The translations under genes and the position numbers were made by a program. Below, one piece after another: positions 10,868 through 22,700 of a DNA stretch of 64,000 nt. The notes beneath the pieces were generated by a model. The model was not told the DNA's origin. It saw only the letters and a program-made list of their open reading frames with translations, and searched no databases. This stretch comes from Carya illinoinensis. Taxonomy: Eukaryota; Streptophyta; Magnoliopsida; Fagales; Juglandaceae. The stretch's first letter is position 1, and the number at the start of each line of letters is the position of its first letter. The stretch is from assembly GCF_018687715.1 (NCBI RefSeq), contig NC_056758.1:34691467-34755466 (forward strand), in the 5' to 3' direction.

Positions 10868-11875
10868 CTACGCGCCCTTTTTCATGGCACCACAAGCTGC
10901 TAAGGTTTGCCTTTGGTGTTTAAGGTAGGCGTGGTCTGAGGACCTACATGCCCTTTTTTACGGTACCACAAGCTGCTAAGGCTTGCCTTTGGTGTTTAGG
11001 GTTAGTGTGGTCTGAGGATCTACGTGCCCTTTTTCACGTCACCATAAGCTGCTAAGGCTTGCCTTTGGTGTTTAGGGTCGGCGTGGTCTGAGAACCTACG
11101 CGCCCTTTTTCACAGCATCACAAGCTGCTAAGATTTACTTTTGGTGTTTAGGATTGGCATGGTCTGAGGACCTACGCACCATTTTTCACAGCACCACAAG
11201 CTGCTAAGGCTTGCATTTGGTGTTTAGGGTCGGCGTGGTCTGAGGACCTAAGCGCCCTTTTTCACGGCACCACAAGCTGCTAAAGCTTGCCTTTGATGTT
11301 TAGGGTCAGTGTGGTCTAAGGACCTACGTGCCCTTTTTCATGGCACCACAAGCTGCTAAGGCTTACCTTTGGTGTTTAGGGTCGGCGTGGTCTAAGGACC
11401 TATGTGTCCTTTTTCACGGCACCACAAACTGTTAAGGCTTGAATTTGGTGTTTAGGGTCGGCGTGGTCTGAGGATCTACGCGCCCTTTTTCACGGCACTA
11501 CAAGCTGCTAAGGCTTGCCTTTAGTGTTTAGGGTCAGCGTGGTCTGAGGACCTACGTGCACTTTTTCATAGCACCACAAGCTGCTAAAACTTGCTTTTGG
11601 TGTTTAGGGTAGGCGTGGTCTGAGGACCTACGCGCCCTTTTTCACAGCACCACAAGCTGCTAAGGCTTGCCTTTGGTGTTTAGGGTCGGCGTGGTCTGAG
11701 GACCTACGCACCATTTTTCACGACACCACAAGCTGCTAAGACTTGCCTTTGGTGTTTAGGGTCAGCGTGGTCTGAGGACCTACACGCCCATTTTTCATGG
11801 CACCACAAGCTGCTAAGACTTACTTTTGGTGTTTAGGATTTGAGTGGTCTGAGGACCTACGCGCCCCTTTTTTTT
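10868..11875. repeat. 76-bp tandem array in Tat 3' region, about 13 copies
   Basis: A unit of about 76 bp containing CACAAGCTGCTAAGGCTTGC, then TTTGGTGTTTAGGGTCGGC, then GTGGTCTGAGGACCTACG repeats head to tail. Successive CTGCTAA motifs lie at 10897, 10973, 11049, 11125 and onwards every 76 bases to about 11809. Copies differ by a few bases each. The array lies between the integrase end and the antisense ORF, the hypervariable position known in Tat-group elements. Confidence 0.95.
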
Positions 11876-12024
11876 TCTTGGTGATGATATGTTCCCCTAA
11901 GAACGTTCTTCTTTGTACAAAACTTTTTAATGAATGAAATAGAATATATTCATAAATAGTGAAGTGTCAATCATCCAGACAGGAATAAAGATATAGAACT
12001 TTAAATCAATAAGTACTACAAAAA

Positions 12025-13107
12025 TTATTGATAAAATTTCTTCAAATGCTCTGCTTTCCATGGGTGCGGTAGGTCCTTGCCCTCGCTATCTTTCAATCTG
12101 CACGATCCAGGCCGATTGTTAGCTACAACTACATAAGGACCTTCCCACTGGGGCCCCATTTTTCCTTCGCCTCGGGTAGTTACCCCACTTTTCTTCAAAA
12201 CCAAGTCGCCCACTTTAAAGGTCCTAGGTCTCACTCTTTTGTTGAAGTTCTGTGCGGCTTTCCTCTTTTCTTGCAGCATTCGAGGCTCGGCTATCTCCCT
12301 TTCTTCTTCAAGTAAGTTGAGGTATTCTTCTATCTTTTTTTCACTCTGAGCACCCGAGAAATGGCTTGTTCTGTAGGTTGGCAGCCCTACTTTTGCTACT
12401 GTAACCGCCTCGCACCCGTACGCCAGCGTAAACGGGGATTCTCCTGTTGGAGTCTTTGTTGTAGTTATGTATGCCCAAAGTACCCTTGGCTACTCGTCCG
12501 CCCAATCCCCTTTCTTCTCCACGACCTTTTTCTTGAGGATTGAGAGTAACGCCTTATTTATTGCCTCAACCTGACCATTTGCTTGGGGGTGGCCTGGGGA
12601 TGAGTACTTTGCCTTGATCCTTAACTCCGCGCACCATTCTCTATAGTGATCTGAGTCCAATTGGCGTCCATTATTAGTTATAATACTCTGGAAAATTCCA
12701 AACCTGTAGAAGACATTCTTCCACAAGAACTTTGTCACGGTTTTGCCTGTGATTGTTGCTAACGGCTCAGCTTCTGCCCATTTTGTAAAATAGTCGACGA
12801 CAACTATCATGAATTTAACACTGCATTTTCTTGGCGGGAAGGATCCCACTAGATCCACCTTCCACTGGGCAAAAAGCCATGGTGCTGTTACTGATGCTAA
12901 CTCCTCTGGAGGAGCGTGCGGTACAGGTGCATAAGTCTGGCATTTTGCACACCTTTTAGTGAACTCCCATGCGTCCCTCAGAGCATTAGGCCAATAATAG
13001 CCCGTCCGGACCACTTTCCTGGCCAAGGTTCTTCCCCCATTGTCGTTTTCACATATCCCTTCGTGTATCTCAGCCAGGATATACTGTACTTCTTTTGCGG
13101 AGATGCA
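12025..13107 (-). pseudogene. Tat integrase, broken
   Basis: The minus strand reads an N-terminal zinc-binding region (HEGICENDN .. CAKCQ), an integrase core (KWKVDLVG-type start at about 12870, then ITNNGRQ, then GHPQANGQVEAIN) and, after interruptions between 12490 and 12280, the C-terminal DNA-binding part (RPRTFKVGDLVLKK to AEHLKKFYQ, 12279-12025). The second catalytic aspartate of the usual SDNG motif is Asn here, and one zinc-ligand histidine is Asp. No chromodomain is seen, as expected for Tat. Confidence 0.85.
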
Positions 13108-13755
13108 TCACAATAAAGGAATAGAGAAACCTCTTTTATAAAAGATTCTATTGATGAGTAAGAACCTGGCCGCCCTTTTCTTTATCTTTTTTGTCTCCTC
13201 TCTTACTTCTGGTAATTTTCCTCCATCCAAGTACTCCACTATACTGCTCGCCCAGTCTGGGGTACTTGACCCCAGAAATCCTACTTCGATGCCCACAGCT
13301 GGGACCTCGATGACCATTCTCTCGACTGGCCATGGCAGGAGTACTTCCTCTCCTCCTGATGCCGCTCGTGCCAATCTGTCTGCGACCTCGCTGTCCGCCC
13401 TGGGTAGTTTAGTTATTGCAAAGTATGAGAAGAGATCACGTATTTCCCAAACTCGTGCCAGATATTTCTTCAACTTTTCGCCCTTCGCAGCGTACACGCC
13501 CAAAACTTGATTCACTACTACTTGTGAATCCGACCTGGCGTCTACTTCAGTTGCCCCGATCTGGGCGGCCATAGACAAACCCGCTATCAATGCTTCATAC
13601 TCAGCTTCGTTGTTTGTTACTTTGAACGCCAGAGTGACCATGTAATACCGTTCCTTACCGTTAGGGCTCAGCAAATTTATTCCCATTCCTCCACCTTTTT
13701 GGCAGGACGACCCATCTATAAACAGTACCCAGGGCTTTCCTGTCGGTGCCATCAC
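13108..13755 (-). pseudogene. Second (archaeal-type) RNase H of Tat element
   Basis: An open segment of 215 residues begins MMAPTGKPWVLFIDGSS. It shows the RNase H catalytic pattern: Asp in FIDGSS, Glu in NNEAEYEALIAGL, Asp in ARSDSQVVVNQ and a final Asp in RADSEVADRLARA. It lies between the RT-linked RNase H and integrase, which is diagnostic of the Tat lineage. In an intact element it would be part of a single Pol polyprotein; here it is separated by stops from its neighbours. Confidence 0.85.
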
Positions 13756-13796
13756 CTCTTCCTAGGGAAAATCTGAGAATTCTGCTACAAAATTCG

Positions 13797-14980
13797 TCAT
13801 TGCTTGCCTTTTATGGCTTTCCTTGGCTCGTAATCTATATCGAACTCACTCAGCTTGATCGACCAACCTATCAGCCTCCCTGTACAATCTGGCTTCCTTA
13901 GTATTTTCGCCAATGGTGTTTCTGTCAGTACCTTCACTGCGTGGGCCTGGAAATAAGGACAGAGCTTCCTAGCCGCCACTACCAAGGCAAATGCCAATAA
14001 CTCGATTCGAGGGTATATGGCCTCTACTCCTCTGAGTGCTCGACTCACATAATATACCGAATGCTGCACGACTTCTTCTTCTTTCACAAGGACGATGGAT
14101 ACAGCGTGCAGAGAGACTGCTAGATATGCATAGAGTACATCTCCGTTCTCTAGTCGCTTTAAAAGAGGCAAACTGGCCAGATACTGTTTTAACTTCTCGA
14201 ACGCTTCATTGCACTATTCATTCCAAGGATGTAGCTTTCACAGTACTTGGAAAAAGGGAAGGCACTTGTCTGTTGACCTGCCTATGAACCTTCCCAGGGT
14301 TGCCACTCTACCCGCCAGTCATTGAGTCTCGTTCAGATTCTTTGGCTGCTTCATATTGCTTAGAGCCTCTATCTTGTCTGTAGAAGCTTCAATCCCTCTC
14401 TCCGATACGATGAAACCTAAGAATTTCCCTGACTGGACCCCGAAAGCACACTTTGATGGGTTCAGTCTCATATTGTAAAGATGTAAGACTCCAAACGCCA
14501 TTCACAAATCCTCAAGGTACTGGGCGGGCTCTTTGCTTTTTACTAGTAGGTCATCCACGTAAACCTTCATAGATTTCTCAATCTGTTCCCTGAGCATCCG
14601 GTTTACCAGCCTTGGGTAGGTCGCCCCTACATTCTTCAGTCCAAAGGGCATGACCTGGTAGCAGTACCGCCCTTGGTCTGTGATAAAGATGTATTTTCTT
14701 CATCCACCTCGTTCATCCATATCTGGTTGTAACCTGAGTATATGTCCTTGAAGCTCAACATATGATGCCCCGCTGTAGCATCTACAATGACGTCGATGCG
14801 TGGTAAGAGGAAGTTATCCTTCGGGCAAGCTTTGTTTAAATCTATGAAGTCTACGCACATTCTCCACTTCTCATTCACCTTTTTCATCATGACAACGTTG
14901 GATAACCATTCTGGGTAATGGGGACTCTCTGATGAAGCCGGCCGCAAGCAATTCTTCAACCTCTTTACTAATGGCAGCAT
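13797..14980 (-). pseudogene. Tat reverse transcriptase and RNase H, broken
   Basis: The RT begins about 14980 (YPEWLSNVVMMKK, KWRMCVDFIDLNKACPKD, LSFKDIYSGYNQI). A frameshift near 14690 follows, and the catalytic YVDD is encoded at 14550-14561. Stops interrupt the region at about 14501 and 14320. The RT-linked RNase H follows (14171-13797: YLAVSLHAVSIVLV, SRALRGVEAIYPRIE, FDIDYEPRKAIKGKQ). In an intact element this would copy the RNA genome; here it cannot be made as one protein. Confidence 0.85.
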
Positions 14981-15573
14981 ACTTCTCTGAACTGAACGAT
15001 CTCCTCTTCTATCTCACTGCCTTGTGTGACGGGTCCACACCTAAGCAATGCTCAATGATGTCGTTGTCTATACCAGGCATTTCTTCATGACTCCATGCGA
15101 AGACATCTCTGTGTTCTATTAATAACTTTACCAGGGCTTCTTTATATGTTGGAGGGACTTATGTCCCAATTCGGGTAGTTGTCCAGGGGCGGTCAGGGTG
15201 CAACATCACGAGTTCCAGAGGTTCGTTGACTTCCGCATGTTGTTGAGCCCGGTCATCCCTGACTTTTATATCTCTCTCGTAGGTTACCGACACAGGTGGC
15301 GGTAGAGGTGGCAAGGCCCCATCCTGTCCTGCGACCGCACAGACTTCCTTCTTGACTTTCTTTAATTCCTGCACATAACATTCTTGAGCTAGGGCTTTCT
15401 CGCCTCTCCCATGCCGCCATCTGTCAGGAACTTCATTTTGAGGTGGTAGGTGGACGTTCCTGCCCTCAAATGGTTGAGGGTTGGTCTGCCCAGTATGGCA
15501 TTGTAGGAGGAATGAGCTTTCACTACTAAGAAGTCGGTCATTGTGGTTGCTGTTCGCACCCCCGTGCCTGCAG

Positions 15574-16128
15574 TTACCGGGAGCGTGATCGCCCTACTGG
15601 CTGGATGGTATCCCCTGAGAAACCCTTTAACGGCATAGGGGAGAGCCTCAGTTTTCCCACATCAATCCCCATTTTGACAAATGCCTCCCAGAACAGTATA
15701 TCAGCCGAGCTCCTATTGTCTACTAGTACCCGCCTTGTAGTGTAATTAGCTATTAAGAGTGTTATCACCAGAGCATCGTCATGTGGATATATGATTCGTT
15801 CCCTGTTCGCCCCGTCGAAAGATATCACCATTCGCTCATTGCCGAGCTTTGGTTGTTTGTGTACTCTATCTGCCACGAACACCTCTTCATATCTTCCCTT
15901 TTGTGCATACGCCTTTCGGCTGGATGTGGAAATACCACCCCCAGCAAAACCTCTGACTATGGTCTTTATTTTCCCTATGGGCGCCCTATTCAGATCACTT
16001 CTTGGGGGCGACCTCGCCCTCCTATCCTGGCGATTATTGGCCTGGTGCCTTCTTTCTGGACTAAAACTCCGCTTTGCTTTTTGCCTAGCCTCCTGACGCC
16101 TTTTAGGTTTTGACCGCTCTATGACCAT
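15574..16128 (-). pseudogene. Tat gag C-terminus / aspartic protease
   Basis: The minus-strand frame is arginine/lysine-rich at first (RSKPKRRQEARQKAKRS), followed by the protease region with RRVLVDNRSSADILFWEAF. Gypsy proteases of this group usually carry D-x-G-SSAD at the active site; here the Gly is Arg, so the enzyme is probably inactive. Frame breaks separate it from gag and RT. The interval 14981-15573 also belongs to Pol but is broken. Confidence 0.75.
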
Positions 16129-17451
16129 TCACTCCAACTCGCCAGTTCCTGCTAACTTAGAGACTTTCTTTCTCATGGTCGTGCAGTCCTCAGTCCAATG
16201 CGAGCTCATCTGATGGTACTTGCAGTATCGACCGTCTGTTTTGACAAGGCGCTGGCTTTCCTTTTCTCTTTCTCCTTCCTGTACGCCTAACTTATTGTGT
16301 ACTAATTCGAGGTTGCGATCTGATCGCCCTTCCCTCGCTCTTTCTCGCCTACTAGGATTACCTTTCTTGTCAGCCCGCTTGTTTCTCCGCTCTACCCGAG
16401 TATCTTCTTTAGAAGGGTCCACCAAGACCTGCAAAGTATCTTCTGCATTGACAAAATCATCCGCCCTGTCCATGAACTCCCTAAGGGTGGAAGGAGTCCT
16501 CCGGGCTAACTCGACCATGAAGGGACTGCGTGGCCATACCCCTTCTAAGAGGGCAGCCAGAGTGATCTTCTCATCTTGGTCATTTGTCGTCAATCACTCC
16601 TTGTTGAAGCGGGCTAAGTAGGCTTTTAAATTCTCATCTTCCCTTTGTTTAACCGTTAACAGGTAGGCGGCTGGGTGTCGACGTCTTCGGCTAGGTATGA
16701 ACTGAGTCAAGAACTGTTTTGCCAGTTCCTCAAAACTATCTATCGACCTTGGTCTAAGGGTTCCAAACCATCCTCGAGCGATCCCTTTCAGGGTTAGAGG
16801 GAAAGTCTAGCATGCAATCTCCCCTTGGAAACCGTGAAGCGTGATGTGAGCTTTAAAGTTTTCCAGATGATCTACCGGGTCCTTGGATCCTTCGTACATA
16901 TCGATCTGGACAACTTTGAACTTTGGCGAGAGCGGTACAGCCATAATACGGGCATTGTACGGCAAGTCTGTTTGGTAGAGCAGACTTTCCACCAAGGAAG
17001 AACCGCCCATCTTCTTCGCCATCTCTTCATATTTCCCCGCTAACTCTTTCAACTCATCATGCATCCTTTCTTTTTCTTCACGTTCAACATCCTTTTTGAC
17101 CCTGCATTGTGCTTCTTGCTCACCTTACTCACTGTGAGCGGGCACATCTTCATTATGAGAATTGGCATTCCTTCACCTCAGGTTGTCGTTCTCTTTCTGC
17201 AAGACTCTCATGGCCTCCAGAGCTTGTTTCAACTTCTCCTCTGCTATTGCTAGTCGCGCTTCCACATATGATAGTCCGGTGTCCATCGTTCGGCTTGCTA
17301 CTGAGCGTGTTACAATTGGCATGTGAGAATCACGCTGAATCACAAGATCCCACAGATGGCGCCAACTGTTTAGGACGTGTCTCACTTCCAATCTCCCACA
17401 GTACAGCCGTTCTTCTTTGTCGAAACTCAAGGGAGCTCCTCCTGCAAACAC
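16129..17451 (-). pseudogene. Tat gag, broken
   Basis: Three minus-strand open pieces (17451-17173, 17064-16807 and 16593-16129) are fragments of one gag. A coiled-coil-like N-terminal piece (EARLAIAEEKLKQALEAMR) comes first. The capsid-type piece follows (PFMVELARRTPSTLREFMDRADDF, plus DMYEGSKDPVDHLENFKAHI). Last is a zinc-knuckle-like YCKYHQMSSHWTEDC. Stops lie between the pieces. Confidence 0.8.
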
Positions 17452-17461
17452 TCCGATACCA
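17451..17461 (-). other. Primer-binding site of Tat element
   Basis: The minus strand reads TGGTATCGGAG, one mismatch from the initiator-methionine tRNA complement TGGTATCAGAG used by many plant retrotransposons. It lies 18 bases inside the similarity edge of the right LTR, so the LTR ends have diverged or the inner end lies nearer 17462. Confidence 0.65.
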
Positions 17462-17479
17462 AAATCAGTTTTTCAAGAT

Positions 17480-17771
17480 TATCCTCCTCAAACCTTTAAA
17501 GATTATCTGTATATATAGGCTCGTTTGATACACATATCTTTTTCAGGATTTATTGGAACTGATTAGGATTTTGAATAATCCTATCACTTCTTACTGTTTT
17601 TATCATTCCGTTAAAGGTGGCGCCATGCATGTTTCTTTTTGAACTCTTTTTAACCATCCCTTCTGATGTTCGGGCTCATGCTGGACCTAAACTCTGGGCT
17701 TCTTAGTGTTTAATGTATTATGAGCTTTTTTTTATATGCTCCAGGGCCCTCCGGTTGGAATGGTCCCTCCA
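17480..17771 (-). repeat. LTR of Tat element (5' LTR in element orientation)
   Basis: This 292-bp block matches 8461-8754 with many scattered substitutions and small indels, for example GGCTCGTTTGATACACAT here versus GGCTCGTTTGTTGCACAT. The divergence suggests an old insertion. Confidence 0.8.
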
Positions 17772-18659
17772 CATATATCAGATGGGCCTTGGTGGTGGAG
17801 AAATTGAAGAACAAAGCTAGCCACCCAGGTTGAAACAGTAATTATATATTTAGAAGAAGAAAAAGACAGTTTCCCAACTGCGCATATATGCATGCAGCTT
17901 GTCTGCTTCGCAACTTGCTGATCCCGACACTTAATTAGGTTAAAGAGAAAATATCTTAGAAATTAAAACCTAAAGGATATGTATTGTCCACAAAAAATCT
18001 GTTTATCTATATATTAAACTAGCTCACTTTTCAATGCATAGATCGATAAAACATGAGATGAAATGCAAAATGATGTTACATTTCTAAATGAATTGCTCAG
18101 AAAATAAAGCAAATAATTGAATGAGATTGTTTTAGAATAATATATATTACGTATTACACCTTCATCTCACTATGATGCTTGGTTCTTATAATTAATGCAT
18201 GTGGGCCTCCGGATTAATACCCGCTAACCTCCAACTATTTGTGCAGCTAGCTAGTGTATAAGTATCTATCATATATAATTATATATATAGAGAAATGGGT
18301 ACTTGTTTTCATCCAAAATAATCCTTTTGATTGTAAAATTTTAATCGCAAAAATTCATTTTTCTTATAGTAAGTACTATATTTAATGGATACCTTTCAAC
18401 AATGGAACTACATAACATAACCTCCTACCATCTGTAAAAGCAAGAGGCTTTAAATTATATGAGACTGATTACTGAAATTAAATTAAATGAAAAACAGTTT
18501 TTCTCTCTTTTATGATTAAGTCAAAAGTCTTCTCAGATGTGAGTTAAACATGCATTCACTTAGCTTAACGAGTGAACTTTTTTCTTTTCTTTTCTATTTT
18601 TTTAAAGGAGGACGGTATCTTAATTTTATTGATAGTTTTAACTTGTGGTGGAGAAAAAT
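17772..18659. other. Intergenic, no gene seen
   Basis: AT-rich sequence with no convincing ORF. A short motif at about 18355-18369 (ATTTTTCTTATAGTA) resembles a CACTA end but has no partner. Confidence 0.4.
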
Positions 18660-19265
18660 TAGGGGTGTCAAATCGTGTTAACGAGTCGTGTTAAAGCATG
18701 TATATTATACTATATAGATTAATCTTAACCAGACCAGTTAACCTTATCGTGTCAAAATCTCAAACCCTAATACGACCCATTAATATAACTGGTCATGTCC
18801 TGTCAACTTGTTTTGACCCATTAGTAAATATTATAAAATAAGTTAACGTGACACAATACGATCCGTTTCAAACTGTTTATATAAATGGGTTGAATAGGCC
18901 CAAAATTAACTCGTTTGACCTGATTAAATTTAGTATAATTTTATATAAATGTTAAAATCATAATATTTATAAAAAATTATAAAACTAACTACTAGTCCAA
19001 AATTACAATCCAAATTATAAAAATATCGAAATTAAAATTCTAACAATTTTACTTTTAGGTATAAAGCCAGTATAATTATAACTTTAACTTTATTAATGTG
19101 TCGTAACGAGTTATAACGTGTCAAAACAAGTTGACACATTATCAAACAATTAAGTAATCGTGTCTTAACGAGTCAATCCATTTTGACCCGAACCCGTTAA
19201 GACTAAATCCTAACCCGCTATTATCGTGTTGGCTTAACGAGTCGTGTAACAAATTGCCGCTCCTA
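18660..19265. mobile_element. hAT-like non-autonomous element (606 bp)
   Basis: The ends are TAGGGGTGTCAAAT and, reversed, TAGGAGCGGCAATT. Just inside each end is TTAACGAGTCGTGT, and many internal copies of GTGTTAACGAGTCGTG- and GACCCATT-type motifs occur in both orientations. There is no ORF. The bases outside (AGAAAAAT left, AAAAAAAA right) are only a partial 8-bp match, so the target duplication is unproven. Confidence 0.65.
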
Positions 19266-19794
19266 AAAAAAAAACCATGGTTATAGCCAGATACCTGGAA
19301 GTTACGTATACTCATAATGAGTGACTCAATACATAGAATATCCTATTAAATTAGGGGTGAAGAGCCATGAAGTCAGAATATGAATTTGGAAACTCTCACG
19401 CTTGGCTGGTATCATGCATGTTAAGTCAATTGTCCAGTACTTAATATTCTAGCCTTTTATCTTTACATGCATGACCTTCGATTATAGTAAAGAAACGCGG
19501 TACGTACAACGTCCAGATTATCTTTTTCCTGTCGGTCTTTAATTTATACATAGGAAAGAACATGACACACACATATATATAAGATGGGATCTTAAATTAT
19601 ATATTTGTGTGAATACAAATAATACATCATCATGTATTCGCACGAATGAAAATAGAAAATCGCCGTTGAACTTTAGGGAAAGTGAAAATGCCGGACCAAT
19701 AGAAAACTGAGTACTGAAGTAGCTTTGGTATAAATAATCTTGAAGAAACTTAGCGCAGTTCATGAATTTCAATTAGGTCAGCTGCATGCATGCC
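19266..19794. other. 3' region of GDSL gene, no other gene seen
   Basis: AT-rich sequence downstream of the minus-strand GDSL gene. It probably includes that gene's 3' untranslated region. No repeat or ORF is recognised. Confidence 0.35.
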
Positions 19795-22700
19795 TCAGAA
19801 GAAGCTAGGGAGATACTTTTGGAGGATTTGATCAATAAGGGTCTTGTATGCTGCTTCCGTGGGATGATAACTATCCCAAAAAACATAATTGGAAGCATTT
19901 GTACAGGTGGCAGACGCTTGGTTACAAAGCACAGCTACCTCTATATCCCCTGTACCGCAGCACCCTTTATCCACAAACTCAAACCCTGCGCGCATTATTA
20001 TATTATATAAATGATTAAAATAAATGGAGTACTAAGAAATTAAATTAATAAAAAAAGGAGATTAATTACGAAAAAAATGATAATTAATGGTTAATTAATT
20101 TACCATATTTTTTAGGGTTTTCAATTAGGTCAAGTAGAGAATTGTAAGCATCAATATAGACAAATCTGCTGTTGTGTAGGCTGCTGTTAAGGGAACTGAG
20201 TGTCGAAGACAGTTTAGTATTGAACAACTTTGCTGCTTGGTTGTGCTTTTCTGAACACTGTCTCAGTATTCCACCAGCCAGAGTTCTTTGCGACGGCACA
20301 CATCCAATGGGCGGTGCACCCAATACTCCGATCCTTCGTGCCCCCAGCTCATATATTTCCTTCAAAACACATTGCATTAATTATTTAGCTGATTTTATTT
20401 CCTTCAAGTTTTAAATCGTTTTTTTTTTAATAAAAGTGAACGTACGTACTGATCATATACACTAATTCCTCCCCCATTGATTTGTTATTATTTACCTTGG
20501 CTCTAATCTTAATTTGGTTTAACAATTAGTACGTGAAAAGTAATAATACAGGACGGAAAACGAACTTATACCTTCAAGAAAATGGCAGCCTGGTCGACCA
20601 TAAGATCAGCGTAGGAAGGAACATCGTACTGCAATTCCCGTACACGAGCAAGGAAATACGTATTAGCAATGTCGTCGCTGCCGGCCACCACTAGAAAAAT
20701 ACTTTTGGCCAGTATGAAGTTTGTCCTCTCTTCTCCAACAATTCCTTTCAGCTTCGCTATGTATTCTTTGAACATTTCTAATTGATCGGACAATGATATA
20801 GCTGACTGTTTTTCTTTTCATATGTTAGAAAAAAGTAGATCGAATGGTGTGTATATATATATATATATATATAACCCCCCCAAAAAAAAGAAAAGAAAAG
20901 AGAAAAGAAAAAGTACGTACGTACCACTATTTTTGGTGTCAAGGGATCATAACCTGAGCCACCTGAAGCGAAAGTTACGCCTGTGATCAAGTCTTGAGGA
21001 AGCAGAAGTGGATCCAAATATGCTGGCACAATATCTTTAACTCCCAATTCCTCAGCTGAAAAGTGCATGACACACTTAGTTTATTGCATGTAACTTTAAT
21101 CTAGACAAGGACATCTCGATCTTATATAACTTGGTGTGTTTCTTGCATGAGCACTGATCTTACATCCACAAATTAAGGAATTATCCCACAAACTAATATT
21201 ATAGTTTCATCTGATCCGATAGATCTATTTTATGATAAAAATAATTTTATAATCTGACAAATTATATTAAGCCATATCAATTGTAAAATTATTTTTATGT
21301 AATTACTTTAAAACTATAATATTTTCTTCTTATATATATATATACACACAGCAGGCCGCCACTAAGAGATGCATGCATGCATTAAGATTAATTGGATCCA
21401 CCATATGTTTAAGATTCGTGGAGTTAAAGGTCATTCTACTGTCTGTAAAGTCAAGTAATTGATTGAAGGTATTAAAAAATGGAAAGAAGAAAATCAAATA
21501 AAAGGGAAAAAAAAAAAGACAGAAATTAGTATTTTTTTTTATTTAGATAAATTGACGTGTGGTACGTCATAAAAAATAATGGTACACGTAATGAAGGAGA
21601 ACACGTAAAGGATCGATAACATATTATATAATATTGGTACTAAAAAGGAAGGGGTGAGACATTTAGGTTAGGTTTGGAAGTATTTTCAAACATAATATTC
21701 TTTATCATATCCCATTATTATAATTTTTTTAAATTTTTATATAAAATATAATAAATAATTCAACTTTTTAAATTTTAAAATAATAATAATATTAAAAAAT
21801 AATATTTTATTTAACTTTTAACTCTCATCTCAAATTAAAAATTCTTATCTCAACGTTCAAACCTAACTAACCACTTAATTAACTGAAAGCTTAGTTAATT
21901 TGACTCACTTGGAGAGGCCGGAGCAGGGGGAGAGAGAAATGGCCGGCATCTAGGAGCACGGAAGCAAGAAATATTCCTTCCGATCGAATTACTTTAGTGG
22001 ATTTTTTTTTTTCCAGATCAAGCCCCAAATTAATACCTTATCAATTTCCAAATACGAGAGAGAGATAGGAATGTTGCAATTACATACGTACGGAAGTGAT
22101 AAATACCACCCATGCACGCACATGCCTAAAAGTTATATATATACATATATATACATAAAAGAAAAATGACTTTTTACATTATCTAAATCTATTACAAAAA
22201 AAATAAAATGAGTCATTAATAAATAATCACGTTAATAAATAATCGCGACCCTTTTATATTTTTTATGAAAAATTTAGGTGGTGTAAAAATCTATTTTTCT
22301 TATAATATAAGCTCATTGATTGGGTATGGGAAACTAATACCAAATCTTAAAGTATATAAGTGCTCACGGGCATGAAAAAAAAAAAAAAAAAGTTTCCCAT
22401 CTACTTACCATTACAGATCAGTAAACTTCCAAGCAAAACATGTAGTTAATAGAAGGTTTTGCACTTTGTGTTGGTTCCAATCCCTGTAATTTTACAAGCT
22501 CGAGATCCATGCCTCTAGGAGGCTCTAGCGCATGTGAAACAAACAACATAGTACAGATAGAAAACAAATAAAAAGAAACTCGACCAAGATAATAAAAGCT
22601 AGCATGCAGACAGGAGATTAGAAAGGCGAATATTTAATTAAGATCGAGGGCTACCCATCATGTCTGAGGGGACCATTCCGTTGCCAAATCTGCCTGTTGG

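Larger units (their letters stand above)
8461..17771 (-). mobile_element. Ty3/Gypsy retrotransposon, Tat type, decayed
   Basis: Two similar flanking repeats (8461-8754 and 17480-17771) bound a region coding on the minus strand for gag, protease, RT, RNase H, an additional archaeal-type RNase H and integrase, in that order. The second RNase H between RH and INT, a tandem-repeat 3' region and an opposite-strand ORF are known hallmarks of the Tat/Ogre group. The coding frames are broken by stops and frameshifts and some catalytic residues are replaced, so it is not autonomous. The outer bases do not give a clear 5-bp target duplication. Confidence 0.85.

Noticed and set aside
10868..11875. CRISPR-like regular repeat
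   Set aside because: Units of 76 bp are directly adjacent with no unique spacers, in plant DNA inside a retrotransposon.
18353..18370. ATTTTTCTTATAGTA as a CACTA right end pairing with 25708
   Set aside because: The last base differs from the expected TAGTG, it lies on the wrong side of 25708 for that orientation, and no duplication was found.
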